Origin: Acidobacteriota bacterium | GTDB lineage: Bacteria; Acidobacteriota; Terriglobia; Terriglobales; Acidobacteriaceae | Assembly: GCA_021799405.1 (NCBI GenBank) | Contig: JAJZAL010000171.1 | Location: 1-11,318 of the forward strand | Reading direction: 5' to 3' | Length of the DNA: 11,318 bases | Shown: one piece after another, positions 1 through 7,959 of the stretch | How positions within the stretch are numbered: position 1 is the first letter of the stretch | Layout of the letters: each line of letters opens with the position of its first letter | Notes under the pieces: generated by a model | What the model saw: the letters and a program-made list of their open reading frames with translations, nothing else | What the model was told of the DNA's origin: nothing | Database searches by the model: none | Program-made: the position numbers and the translations under genes

Positions 1-2462
1 GCGAAAGCGGTTAGTGGCGATGATTTTGCGCCGACTGGATCAGTGAAATTTGCATCAACCAGATTCACCGATTGCACGACGGGATAGGAGAGGCACCCGC
101 CACCATCACAACCCTGACCGGCGGTGGAATAGTAGGTAAGGCCCCAGCCCCCGCGCAGAGAGGTCCGTCCGTCACCACGAATATCCCATGCGAAACCTGC
201 AACAGGCGAAAGGTAGAAACGGTGAGAGTTTGTGAGATTGATCGGAACGCCGTTCAATCCGTTCTGAATCAGACCATTCGCTTCGTTGTATGTTGAAGTT
301 GCAGTAATGATTCCTTTGGGTGACACGATCGGGGCATTCGCAGGGTTGAATGCCGTTGGATTGAAGTCAGTAATATAGCCCTGCTGCTCACTGGGCCAGG
401 GCATATACGACCACCGCAGGCCCCCGCTGAGTGTCAGCGTGCGCGTCGCCTTCCACTGATCTTCCACATAAGGAGAAGCGATCTTATAGTGGCTGTATGT
501 TCGTTCTCCGGTGTTGCCCTGCCCAAAGCCGGCCGCATTGCCTAGTAGAAAGTCTGCGACGGAGTTGCCGGTGGCGTAGCCGTTGAAACTCCAGAAGCCT
601 TGAGGAGTGCTGGGCCAGGACCAGTGCCGTTCAGTACCGAAGAACATCGTGAATCCGGCTTGCAAAAAGTGCTTCCCGTGCAGCCAGCTCCAGTCATCTG
701 TGACCGTATCATGCAGTTCCGTAGCGCGAGGAACGATACAGCAGGAGCCGGTTCCCATCTTCGACCATCCCTGGTTGAAGGTGACGCTGGGCAGGTAATT
801 CATCAAATACGCGCCGGTGTAAGGCAGGGTTTGATGAAAGCCCGGAACCTGGGAAACCAGGTGAATTCCACCGAAATCGTGCGTGCCATCGAAGATACCG
901 AGAGCAACGCTGGTTTGGTTGGTCATGGAAGGTGAAAGAATCTGAGTTAGACGGAGCTGCGCGGCCTGATCATCCGTTTCAAAAAGGTCGTAATTGGTTG
1001 ACCACGGCGATCCATATCGAGCCGCATTCCCGCCGGTATAGTTTTGTTCTTCGACAAAGTACTCGCCTGTCAGGCGGAGGCCGGGTTTGATGTAGTGATC
1101 GACCTTGCTCATAATGTCGAGCTGATCAGTTGTGGCTGGATTGGTGTTGAGGTAGTTGTCAAAGCCGGCGGTCGGGTTGTTTGGCAAGGGAGCCAGCGTG
1201 TTTAGCAGGGTCAGAGCATTTTGGTCCACCCGGTTGGCAGGAATCACCCAGTTTCCTGCTCCATCCGTCCCGAAGCAGCCCGCGGTCGAACTGGCATCGC
1301 ACTTGCCAGGTTTGCTGGGATCTTTGAGGAACTTGGTGCCGAAAGTTCCGGTCTGTGGGAAGAGGAGCTCGCTGCCCGGCGTACCCTGGCCGCGCATGGT
1401 CGCAAGGGGACTGGCGCCACGAGCCAGTACGCCGGCCGTTTCTCTCACCCATTGCTCGTTGATATAGAAGAAGGTCTTCTTTTTGCCGGCGTCGTAGATG
1501 TGAGGAATGAAGAGTGGTCCCCCCAGATCCCAGCCAAAAATGTTCCAGCGGAGGGCCGGAGGAGCGTGGGCGAAATACGGGGTCGCTTCGCCGGTCGTGT
1601 TGCGGAAAAACTCAAAGCCGCCGCCGTGGAATTGGCTGCTGCCGCTCTTGGTTTCCACCACCATGACGCTCGACCCCATCAGCGAGTACTGGGCGCTGAA
1701 GTTGTTCAGCAGCGCCTTCACTTCAGAGATCTCGTCAGGATTCGGCATGACGATATTTTCGTCGTGCACGACGTTGGATGAATTCCAGATTCCGTCCAGG
1801 TAGTAGATGACACCCGTTTCACCGGAGCCCGGACTACCGGTGTGCGTGCCGCCGTTGACGAGCAGGCTGTTATTGGTCGTAAAGCCGCCAGTGCCCATCG
1901 TTCCAACGGGATCGTTGTTGCGAACGCCCGGCATCAAAGAGCCAAGTTGTTCAAAGTTGCGTCCGTTCAAGGGTAGCTCTTGCGCCTCGGTACCTGAGAC
2001 CGTATAGGAAATATCGGGGGTGGTTGTTTGCACCCGCGCTTGACTGCTGTTGACGGTAACCGTGGTGGCTACGCTGCTCGGCTTCAGAACGGCGTGGACC
2101 GTGTACGTCGCCATGGGGCCCAAGTAGATATTAGTCTCACGGTAGCCGGCAAATCCGGGCATCGAAACCGCCACATCGTAATGGCCTGAGTTCAAACCCA
2201 CTTGAACAAAGCCACCGGCGGCATTGGACACCGTTTGGGTCACGGTCTTGGTCTCGATCTGCGTGATGGTTACCTTGGCGCCCCGAACAACAGCGCCCGT
2301 CTGGTCGACGACTGCGCCATTGATCGTTCCAGTGGTCGTGATCTGGGCGCGGCACGCCGGGCCGGCGAGGAGGATCCAGAAGATCAACAAGCTGATTGGG
2401 ATAAGGTACTTGCAGAGCGCGGCCGCATTTACGGAGCGCGCTGAGATGGCTTGGTTCGTCAT
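1..2462 (-). CDS. TonB-dependent receptor-like outer-membrane protein with carboxypeptidase regulatory-like N-terminal domain (C-terminus off the window)
   Basis: The reading frame is open for 820 codons from ATG at 2462 to the left edge with no stop, so the C-terminal part of the barrel lies outside the window; relatives usually run about 1,050-1,250 residues. Residues 1-39 look like a signal peptide (hydrophobic LIPISLLIFWILLAG, then ACRA before QITTTGT). Residues 42-127 form a CarboxypepD_reg-like beta-sandwich (TGTINGAVVDQTGAVVRGAKV, ending in VHAVLKP). A plug follows, with LPLNGRNFEQLGSLMPGV at about 163-180, YYLDGIWN at 220 and ETKSGSSQFHGGGFEFFRN at 270-288. The barrel includes VIPANRVDQNALTLLN and SLRGGWGLTYYS, both typical of acidobacterial Oar-like proteins. 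It should sit in the outer membrane and take up a large ligand with TonB energy; the substrate cannot be read from the sequence. GGAGA at 2472-2476, nine bases upstream, supports the start. It is the second gene of a two-receptor operon, since only 17 bases separate it from the gene above. Confidence 0.9.
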   Translation of the reverse strand, partial: MTNQAISARSVNAAALCKYLIPISLLIFWILLAGPACRAQITTTGTINGAVVDQTGAVVRGAKVTITQIETKTVTQTVSNAAGGFVQVGLNSGHYDVAVSMPGFAGYRETNIYLGPMATYTVHAVLKPSSVATTVTVNSSQARVQTTTPDISYTVSGTEAQELPLNGRNFEQLGSLMPGVRNNDPVGTMGTGGFTTNNSLLVNGGTHTGSPGSGETGVIYYLDGIWNSSNVVHDENIVMPNPDEISEVKALLNNFSAQYSLMGSSVMVVETKSGSSQFHGGGFEFFRNTTGEATPYFAHAPPALRWNIFGWDLGGPLFIPHIYDAGKKKTFFYINEQWVRETAGVLARGASPLATMRGQGTPGSELLFPQTGTFGTKFLKDPSKPGKCDASSTAGCFGTDGAGNWVIPANRVDQNALTLLNTLAPLPNNPTAGFDNYLNTNPATTDQLDIMSKVDHYIKPGLRLTGEYFVEEQNYTGGNAARYGSPWSTNYDLFETDDQAAQLRLTQILSPSMTNQTSVALGIFDGTHDFGGIHLVSQVPGFHQTLPYTGAYLMNYLPSVTFNQGWSKMGTGSCCIVPRATELHDTVTDDWSWLHGKHFLQAGFTMFFGTERHWSWPSTPQGFWSFNGYATGNSVADFLLGNAAGFGQGNTGERTYSHYKIASPYVEDQWKATRTLTLSGGLRWSYMPWPSEQQGYITDFNPTAFNPANAPIVSPKGIITATSTYNEANGLIQNGLNGVPINLTNSHRFYLSPVAGFAWDIRGDGRTSLRGGWGLTYYSTAGQGCDGGGCLSYPVVQSVNLVDANFTDPVGAKSSPLTAF

Positions 2463-2471
2463 GCTATACGG

Positions 2472-2476
2472 TCTCC
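2472..2476 (-). promoter_or_regulatory. Shine-Dalgarno site of the downstream receptor, in the 17-base intercistronic gap
   Basis: The minus strand reads GGAGA nine bases before the ATG at 2462 and a few bases after the TAG stop of the upstream receptor (2482-2480). The gap is too short for a promoter plus terminator, which supports co-transcription of both receptors. Confidence 0.7.
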
Positions 2477-2479
2477 ATT

Positions 2480-5400
2480 CTAGAAACTGATCCGCAACGA
2501 GGCGATAACTGTACGTGGCGCGTTGGATTGGGTTGATGACAGGGCCCCAAAGCCGGTATAGCCATTTGTGGGCGAATAGGACGGTGGCTGGCTGAGATTT
2601 TCATTAGGACCGTCAAAGTTCGGGTGGTTGGCTCCATTGACCGCTTCCATGCGGAACATAAGGGATGTCCCCTCGCGAGGAAGAGCGAACACTTTGTGGA
2701 AGGCCGGATTCCAGAAGAACGTCTGTGGATTCCTGAGATAGCCGACCCGCAGAGGCGTCGTTCGGGCTTGCCATTGCGACAGCGGCACATAGCAACTGAC
2801 GTTGTTGTTAAGCCAGTGCCCGCGTGTCTGGCCGCCAACCGGAGCATAGCTGGTACACCCAGGAGCGCCCGTAAGATTTGCGTCCGGAATTGCCAGGGGG
2901 TCACCGCTTCCCCACATGACCGTGGAGTCAATCAGCCAGTTGTTAAGGAGGGCGCCGAGGGCTCCCGTTAGCTTGGTTGTTGGCAGAGGATAGACCACGT
3001 TGGCATCGATGTAGTGCCTTACGTCGTTAGGATCCAGGCCGTACCAGAGGGTTGCATCGCGGAATGCGCCGTTGTTGAGGTAGCTGATGCGGTCGGCCCA
3101 GTTGGAGTAAACGTAATTGAAGATGAAGTCCAGGCTTCTGACCTGACGCTCCACCCGGACGTTGCCTGAGTTGTAGTGTGAGGTGCCACTCGGAACCTCA
3201 TTTTCGAAAAGTCCATCAAAGAGCGGATAGGCGCGATGCAGTTCCCAAATCGGGATGGTAGCGGATGCGCCGAGCGGTGTGTTCGCCGGCAGGACGCCGT
3301 GGAAGGGATTCGAGACATTGGTGTCGCAAAGCGCCAAGTCCTGTTGGCATGCCTGCTGCTGCGCTGTAGTTATGGTGTCGAGCGAAGTGCCTACAGCAAG
3401 GTTGCTGGAGTAAGAACCGATATATGCGACGTCGAGGAGGGTTCCGTGGGGCAGCTCGCGTTGCACGTCGACGGACCAGTGCTGCGCAACGAGTATGTTG
3501 CGGTTGGTGTTGTAATAACCAATGCGTTGGCCGGCATCCGTCTCGAGGCCCTCGCCAGCTCCGCTGGGAACAACGGCCCCATTCGGGTAGGGCGTTCCGG
3601 AAGCAAAGTAATCGTCGGGAGTCAGATCCCCATTCAGAGAGGCAACATAACTGGTTGTCTGGCTGAAGCCGGCATCCGTGGTGTTGAAAGAGGGCCAGCT
3701 ATAAAAGATGCCATAGCCGCCGCGAACTACCGTTTTAGGCGTCACGGCCCAATCGACGCCGACGCGCGGCTGCCAGTCGTTCCAATGAACCTGGTACGGA
3801 GCAGTGGACACGCCGTTGACGCCGGCAAATGTCCAGCCGCCCCGGAGCGGGGTTTGCAGCGCGGGAGCATTTGCGAAATTGATCTGCGACGTATATGGAT
3901 TGACGCAGGTGAGGCAGAAGTTTCCATTCATGCGGTTGTGCCGTTCCTGCGGGGACGTGTCTACATCCCAGCGCAGCCCATATGTGAGAGTGAGGTTAGG
4001 GCGCATGCGATAGGTATCCTGGCCGAACACTCCGAAGTAGTGATAGGAGTGGAATGTAGTGTCGTCCCAGGTAAAGTCGCCGGTACCCGGAATGGCAAGG
4101 AGCAGGTTGGCAATGGAATTGCCCTGCTTGGGGTTCGGCTTGAAGGGGTTTTGCTGCGTGAACTCACTACCAAAACCGAAGCTGCCATTCGGCGTGCCGG
4201 GAATTCCGACGGTGGCGGATTGAACGTCCATCGCCTCGGCTCCGTAGTGCAGGCTGTGGCGGCCGATCGTCTGCGTCAGGCTTCCTTCGAAATCCGCGTC
4301 CACGTCGGCCGACCCATTATTGGTGTTCCCGAAGAGCGTCGTGTAGTTGGATGCACTGATCTGCGGAGCAATGTTCTGGTGGAAGGTGCTTCCGTTGGCG
4401 GGCATGTTGAACCCCAGCTTGCTGGCCAGAAAGTTATTCTGGAGCGTCTCGCCGGTGATCTCCTCGTAATGGTTGTGGCCGAGAGAGGCTTTGAGATCGA
4501 GTACCAGCGAGCTGGAAAAAATGTGCGTTACGTCGGCGATGATGTTGTAGTCCAGGCTGGTGGGCACGTTGGCCGTGGTGGCCAGGTTCGGGAGGCCATT
4601 GCCGGGGTAATGCCCTACGTTCTTCTGCGCGGCGTAGATTCCGTACATGCGGGTCCGCGAAGTAAATTCATAATCAACGCGGCCTACATATTGGTCATAC
4701 ATGAGAATGCGGGGGGCGCTAATGGCATAGTTATCGACGACTCCCGCCGTGGTGGGCGCAGGATAGTAGGATAGAATCGCCCTCGCGATGGGACTAATCC
4801 GTCCCGGCGGAATAATGTCATTCGGGAACGGATCCCGGCTGTACTGGGTGCAGCCGCCACTCGAATTTGTCTTCACGCAGTGCGTGGTTGCCGGGTCGTA
4901 GATGGTATACCCCGATCCCTGGAAGTTGCCGGTTCTCCATGCCATGGGAGGCACGCTATCCACGGTAGAAGATGGGAAATGCTGCCGGAACCCTTCGTAA
5001 CCGAAAAAGAAGAAGGCCTTGCCATGGATGACGGGCCCGCCAACCGTTCCGCCGAAGGTGTTGCGAATATCAATTGGAAGTGGAATATGATAGAGGTCAC
5101 CGGCATAGTCGTTCGCGTTCAACGCTTGGTTGCCGTAATAGTCATAAACCGATCCATGATAACGATCCGAACCGGATTTCACGTTCGCGTTGAAAGCGCC
5201 GCCGGCGGTCCTGCCGTACTGCGCGTCATAGGGACTGGCGCTGGCCTGCACCTGCTGGACGGCATCCTGCTCAGGGGCGAAGTACCACTTTCCCTGGTCA
5301 CTGACCGGCGCGCCATTCATAAAGAAGGCATTGCCGCCGACAGTCACGCCCGATACGGTGTAGGAGTGCGCATTGTTGCGCAGAGTTGCATCGAAGGGGT

Positions 5401-5950
5401 CCGTTGCCGTGGTGCGGATGCCCGGGGTAAGGGCAATGTCATCCCACACCAGTCGGCCCGTCGAAGGCATATTCTCAACTTTCCTTTGATCGATCACTCC
5501 GCCGATCGAAGCCGAGACGGTCTCCAGCAGCTGCGATCCCGCGGCCGAAACCACCACCTGCTGGGTCACGGCGCCAGGATTCAGAGTCGCGTTCAGTCCC
5601 TTCTGTTCCGCTGATTCGAGAACGACGTCATTAAAAATTGCGGTCTGGAAGTTAGGCGCCGTTACGGTTACGTTATATTGAGCGGGCAGCAGATAGAGCA
5701 GGTTGTAATCGCCCTGGGCGTCGGTCTTTGTTGAATAGCTTTGTTTTGTTGAAGTATTGACCGCGGTAACGGTAGCGCCGGGAATCACCGCGCCTGTCTT
5801 GTCCGAGACCTGACCGCTGATCGACGCGCGAAATTCCTGCGCTCTTCCCTGAGCCGCGCTCAGGAGCATCAGGAGAAGTGCCGCTGCGCACCAGCCCCAG
5901 CGCAGGCACAGCAAACCCCATGTTTTTTCAACTCGTCTCGTTTGCTCCAT
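2480..5950 (-). CDS. TonB-dependent receptor-like (Oar-type) outer-membrane protein, complete
   Basis: A 1,156-residue protein of normal length for acidobacterial Oar-like receptors. Residues 1-38 are a signal peptide (arginine-rich start, hydrophobic CAAALLLMLLSAA, cleavage near GRAQ-EF). Residues 40-125 are a CarboxypepD_reg-like domain (ISGQVSDKTGAVIPGATV, then DAQGDYNLLYLLPAQYNVTV). The plug spans about 135-265: MPSTGRLVWDDIALTPGI replaces the usual LPLNGR stretch, followed by SASPYDAQYGRTAGGAFNANVKSGSDRYHGSVYDYY. NTFGGTVGGPVIHGKAFFFFGYEGFR at about 297-322 opens the barrel. The protein ends in IASLRISF, a terminal phenylalanine beta-signal recognised by the Bam machinery. The likely role is TonB-driven uptake of a large substrate, possibly a saccharide, across the outer membrane; the ligand is not readable. 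A strong AGGAGG eight bases before the ATG fixes the start. It is first in an operon with the downstream receptor and is divergent from the tethered wHTH gene. Confidence 0.95.
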   Translation of the reverse strand: MEQTRRVEKTWGLLCLRWGWCAAALLLMLLSAAQGRAQEFRASISGQVSDKTGAVIPGATVTAVNTSTKQSYSTKTDAQGDYNLLYLLPAQYNVTVTAPNFQTAIFNDVVLESAEQKGLNATLNPGAVTQQVVVSAAGSQLLETVSASIGGVIDQRKVENMPSTGRLVWDDIALTPGIRTTATDPFDATLRNNAHSYTVSGVTVGGNAFFMNGAPVSDQGKWYFAPEQDAVQQVQASASPYDAQYGRTAGGAFNANVKSGSDRYHGSVYDYYGNQALNANDYAGDLYHIPLPIDIRNTFGGTVGGPVIHGKAFFFFGYEGFRQHFPSSTVDSVPPMAWRTGNFQGSGYTIYDPATTHCVKTNSSGGCTQYSRDPFPNDIIPPGRISPIARAILSYYPAPTTAGVVDNYAISAPRILMYDQYVGRVDYEFTSRTRMYGIYAAQKNVGHYPGNGLPNLATTANVPTSLDYNIIADVTHIFSSSLVLDLKASLGHNHYEEITGETLQNNFLASKLGFNMPANGSTFHQNIAPQISASNYTTLFGNTNNGSADVDADFEGSLTQTIGRHSLHYGAEAMDVQSATVGIPGTPNGSFGFGSEFTQQNPFKPNPKQGNSIANLLLAIPGTGDFTWDDTTFHSYHYFGVFGQDTYRMRPNLTLTYGLRWDVDTSPQERHNRMNGNFCLTCVNPYTSQINFANAPALQTPLRGGWTFAGVNGVSTAPYQVHWNDWQPRVGVDWAVTPKTVVRGGYGIFYSWPSFNTTDAGFSQTTSYVASLNGDLTPDDYFASGTPYPNGAVVPSGAGEGLETDAGQRIGYYNTNRNILVAQHWSVDVQRELPHGTLLDVAYIGSYSSNLAVGTSLDTITTAQQQACQQDLALCDTNVSNPFHGVLPANTPLGASATIPIWELHRAYPLFDGLFENEVPSGTSHYNSGNVRVERQVRSLDFIFNYVYSNWADRISYLNNGAFRDATLWYGLDPNDVRHYIDANVVYPLPTTKLTGALGALLNNWLIDSTVMWGSGDPLAIPDANLTGAPGCTSYAPVGGQTRGHWLNNNVSCYVPLSQWQARTTPLRVGYLRNPQTFFWNPAFHKVFALPREGTSLMFRMEAVNGANHPNFDGPNENLSQPPSYSPTNGYTGFGALSSTQSNAPRTVIASLRISF

Positions 5951-5958
5951 GTCACTTT

Positions 5959-5964
5959 CCTCCT
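5959..5964 (-). promoter_or_regulatory. Strong Shine-Dalgarno site of the 1,156-residue receptor
   Basis: The minus strand reads TAAGGAGGAAAGTGAC directly before the ATG at 5950, placing a consensus AGGAGG eight bases from the start. It is the best ribosome binding site in the window and selects this ATG. It suggests high translation, as expected for an abundant outer-membrane protein. Confidence 0.85.
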
Positions 5965-6022
5965 TAGCATGCGATTGCCCTGCGCGAAATGCTGACCACA
6001 GTCAAAGATCAATGGCAAATTG

Positions 6023-6046
6023 TTGTGATCGATTATCGTGTCACAA
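6023..6046. promoter_or_regulatory. 24-base imperfect palindrome, candidate operator of the receptor operon
   Basis: TTGTGA (6023-6028) and TCACAA (6041-6046) are perfect inverted arms around a 12-base centre that itself contains CGAT (6030-6033) and ATCG (6035-6038), offset by one base. On the minus strand GATAAT, a five-of-six match to a -10 box, occupies the centre (6037-6032), about 80 bases before the receptor ATG. I see no good -35 at 16-18 bases. A protein bound here could block or position transcription of the receptor operon. The arms resemble a CRP half-site, but the spacing (12 instead of 6) does not fit CRP. Confidence 0.4.
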
Positions 6047-6178
6047 AACTAGGTGCTTCTTTGCTTCGTTTCTACTTTTTTCTGTCAAGGTAGTCGCAGG
6101 CAGTAAGGCCAAACAGACCTCTCTTCGGACCGATCCAAAAATGACTTCTCAGAGCTACGACAATCAAGTCAATTCTCG

Positions 6179-6220
6179 GTGGTGCCCACGAAAGTGCACC
6201 ACGTGGGCACCACTGTGGTG
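6179..6220. repeat. Nested inverted and direct repeats (GTGGTGC / GCACCAC) in the intergenic region
   Basis: A perfect 12-base inverted repeat joins GTGGTGCCCACG (6179-6190) to CGTGGGCACCAC (6202-6213) across an 11-base loop. The heptamer GCACCAC occurs twice (6196-6202 and 6207-6213), and GTGGTG recurs at 6215-6220. Each GCACCAC can therefore pair with the left arm, and the second can pair instead with the right-hand GTGGTG. There is no T-run on either side, so this is not an ordinary intrinsic terminator. It could be a multi-site operator, a 5' leader with alternative folds, or a copy of a dispersed intergenic repeat; acidobacterial genomes are rich in hairpin repeats starting with GTGCCCA-like arms, as far as I recall. 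Confidence 0.6.
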
Positions 6221-6229
6221 GGCCATTGA

Positions 6230-6249
6230 AAATGCGGGATACTGCATTT
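6230..6249. repeat. Small inverted repeat AAATGC-N8-GCATTT
   Basis: AAATGC (6230-6235) and GCATTT (6244-6249) form a perfect 6-base dyad ten bases right of the GTGGTG repeat cluster. It overlaps a TTGAAA -35-like hexamer (6226-6231) on the plus strand, for which no good -10 was found. It may be a further operator half-site pair or chance. Confidence 0.25.
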
Positions 6250-6478
6250 AAGGTCAGCCAGATGGGTAAACGAGCGTTCATCGGACGGCGATGGGACCGA
6301 AATTCTGACCCGAGGCCGTAAACAGGAACAGGGACGGATACGATACATGTGTAACCTTCATTAAATCAGATCATTACATTGAGGGAGAGAGTGGGAATGC
6401 GGCAGGCTCACGCTTCAGAGTGATGCCCTTTGGGACGCAGCGACGATACTTTTTTTGCTGATTCCTGCTCCGTGCAAA

Positions 6479-6508
6479 GTGAGAGTTCAATAGTGGATCG
6501 CGTAGAAT
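6479..6508 (+). promoter_or_regulatory. Weak promoter candidate for the tethered wHTH gene
   Basis: GTGAGA (6479-6484, four of six to TTGACA) lies 18 bases before TAGAAT (6503-6508, five of six to TATAAT), about 68 bases before the ATG at 6576. This is the best-placed pair upstream of the gene, but the -35 is poor and the match could be accidental. Confidence 0.28.
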
Positions 6509-6575
6509 AAGAGCTTCAGGCCACAACGCGGGGAAAGCGTGCACATAGCGAGTCTTACGGTTAAGAGATACTCCC

Positions 6576-7898
6576 ATGACAGAGTTGATGGTCCACAGAG
6601 CAAGGGTTCCTGATACGGAAACCTGCTGGGCACTCCTGACGCGAGTCGCGGCGAGCGGCCAATTGAGGCGTGCGGCCCGTCTCCAGGAGCTGCTGTTTTA
6701 TATGGGCCGGCGCTCCCTGAAGGAGGGCTGCGTCCATCTTCATGAGCAGGAGATTGGCACGAAGGTGTTCGGACGCCCCGACTCCTATGACACCACCATC
6801 GACAATATTGTTCGGACGAATGTAAGCGATCTACGCAAACGGATCGAAGCCTACTTTAGCTCGGAGGGATCACATGAGGCCCTAATCATGGAGATCCCCC
6901 GCGGGAGCTATATTCCTGTTTTCCGGTACCGGCCGGTGGGTCCGGAACCAGCCGCCGAGACGGCCAGTGAGACACAGGCTGCGAGCGCGGAATCAACGGC
7001 CGGGGTCTCTGAGGCGGCGCGGGTTGCAGCGAACAACCAATGGATGCCTGCCGCACTAGCCGCTGCCGGATTGCTGATCGTGGCCCTTGCCATTGGTTGC
7101 ATCTTTTTCTGGAGCCAGTATCGCGCACAGCGTCGCTCGTTCTACGCGTGGCAAGACAAGCCTACGGTCGCCGCGCTGTGGTCGCACTTCCTGAGCGCCA
7201 ATCCGGATACGGACATTGTTCTCTCTGACACGGGCATTGGGATGGCTGAGACTCTGAGCAAGAAGTCGTTCAGTCTCAACGATTATCTGAGCCACGGCTA
7301 TGTCAGCCAGCTCCAGGCAGATGATCTGAGCCCGGAGATGCAGGCTGCGGTAAACCGCATCCTGTCCTGGAATCTTGGCAGTTCCGATGAGTTCAGACTG
7401 GCGCTCCGCCTTCTTTCACTGGATCCGCTTGGCAGGAACATCCATCTTTATAACGCGCGCAATTACACTCCCGATCTCATCAAGCGGGATAACGTAATTC
7501 TGATCGGCGCACGCAAGACGAATCCCTGGGATGAGCTTTTCGACGGCCGCATGAACTTTGTGACGGAATTCGATAAGCCCCGCGTGATCAATCGCGCGCC
7601 TGCTGCCGGCGAACAGCCCGTCTATTTTGAAACGGATTCCGACGGGTATTGCGTCGTAGGCTACATGCCCAACCCTGAGCACAGCGGGCTGGTTCTGCTC
7701 ATTGAGGGAACAAATGCCGAGGCAACTGAGGCCGCGGGAGATTTTTTGCTGTCGGAAGACCAGTTATCCAATTTCAAGAAGATGTTGCACGTAAAGGAGC
7801 TTCCATTTTTCCAGGTTCTACTGAAGGTGTCGGCGGTGCGAGGCACTCCGCTGGCAGCTTCAATTGCGGCATACCGGGTCTTCCCCAACCTCCATTGA
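6576..7898 (+). CDS. Membrane-tethered winged-helix protein with periplasmic sensor-like domain (candidate transcription regulator)
   Basis: A 440-residue protein in three parts. Residues about 25-118 are a winged-helix-like DNA-binding region of a type common in Acidobacteriota (RLQELLFYMGRRSL, HEQEIGTKVFGR, DNIVRTNVSDLRKRIEAYF, then the wing IMEIPRGSYIPVF). Residues 119-155 are an Ala/Glu/Ser-rich linker. Residues 158-180 are a single hydrophobic transmembrane segment, and 181-440 would lie in the periplasm. That domain contains SLNDYL, NVILIGARKTNPWDELF (306-322), VINRAPAAGEQPVYF and LLIEGTNAEATEAAGDFLL, which I recall as conserved among acidobacterial proteins without known function. The plan resembles ToxR/CadC one-component regulators, with outside signal and DNA-binding head in one chain. 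It is divergent from the receptor operon and convergent with the GH172 gene, so these are natural targets. The start is uncertain: upstream there is only AAGAGA, and M5 at 6588 is an alternative. Confidence 0.82.
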   Translation: MTELMVHRARVPDTETCWALLTRVAASGQLRRAARLQELLFYMGRRSLKEGCVHLHEQEIGTKVFGRPDSYDTTIDNIVRTNVSDLRKRIEAYFSSEGSHEALIMEIPRGSYIPVFRYRPVGPEPAAETASETQAASAESTAGVSEAARVAANNQWMPAALAAAGLLIVALAIGCIFFWSQYRAQRRSFYAWQDKPTVAALWSHFLSANPDTDIVLSDTGIGMAETLSKKSFSLNDYLSHGYVSQLQADDLSPEMQAAVNRILSWNLGSSDEFRLALRLLSLDPLGRNIHLYNARNYTPDLIKRDNVILIGARKTNPWDELFDGRMNFVTEFDKPRVINRAPAAGEQPVYFETDSDGYCVVGYMPNPEHSGLVLLIEGTNAEATEAAGDFLLSEDQLSNFKKMLHVKELPFFQVLLKVSAVRGTPLAASIAAYRVFPNLH

Positions 7899-7933
7899 AT
7901 GAAGTATCGCGCGAGTCTCCGGCAAGTCTGCTG

Positions 7934-7959
7934 AAAATGCCCATAGGGCGCAGGCTTTT
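7934..7959 (-). terminator. Weak hairpin in the convergent gap, possible terminator of the GH172 gene
   Basis: On the minus strand, immediately after the TGA of the hydrolase, GCCC-TAT-GGGC is followed by ATTTT. The flanking AAAA and TTTT can also pair across it, which would make the structure partly bidirectional and useful to the convergent regulator gene. The core stem is only four base pairs, so the call is tentative. The rest of the 60-base gap (7899-7958) shows nothing else. Confidence 0.3.

Larger units (their letters stand above)
5951..6575. other. 625-base divergent intergenic region between the receptor operon and the tethered wHTH regulator
   Basis: No convincing gene lies here. 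Short open frames exist (for example 5949-6251 plus and 6374-6577 minus) but none has a ribosome binding site, a recognisable protein or coding-like composition. From left to right it holds the strong ribosome binding site, a 24-base TTGTGA/TCACAA dyad at 6023-6046, nested GTGGTG/CACCAC repeats at 6179-6220, a small AAATGC/GCATTT dyad at 6230-6249, and a weak plus-strand promoter candidate near 6479-6508. The length and the density of dyads fit a shared control region for the two divergent transcripts, which is an inference. Confidence 0.6.

Noticed and set aside
3236..4774. 512-codon open frame on the plus strand antisense to the 1,156-residue receptor
   Set aside because: It lies wholly inside an obvious receptor gene, has low-complexity Arg/Gly/Val-rich composition typical of antisense reading of GC-rich coding DNA, and shows no domain or ribosome binding site.
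4880..5614. 244-codon plus-strand frame antisense to the receptor plug and early barrel
   Set aside because: The opposite strand encodes the conserved plug and early barrel segments, so this frame is a by-product of codon bias.
6023..6046. CRP/FNR-type site reading of the TTGTGA/TCACAA dyad
   Set aside because: CRP sites need six bases between TGTGA and TCACA, whereas here there are twelve, so it was kept only as an unassigned dyad.
6083..6088. Perfect TTGACA -35 box on the minus strand upstream of the receptor operon
   Set aside because: No acceptable -10 hexamer lies 15-19 bases downstream, and the nearest good one (6032-6037) is far too distant.
5949..6251. 100-codon plus-strand frame in the intergenic region
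   Set aside because: It starts within the receptor start codon, lacks a ribosome binding site and runs through the repeat cluster; the translation shows no coherent protein.
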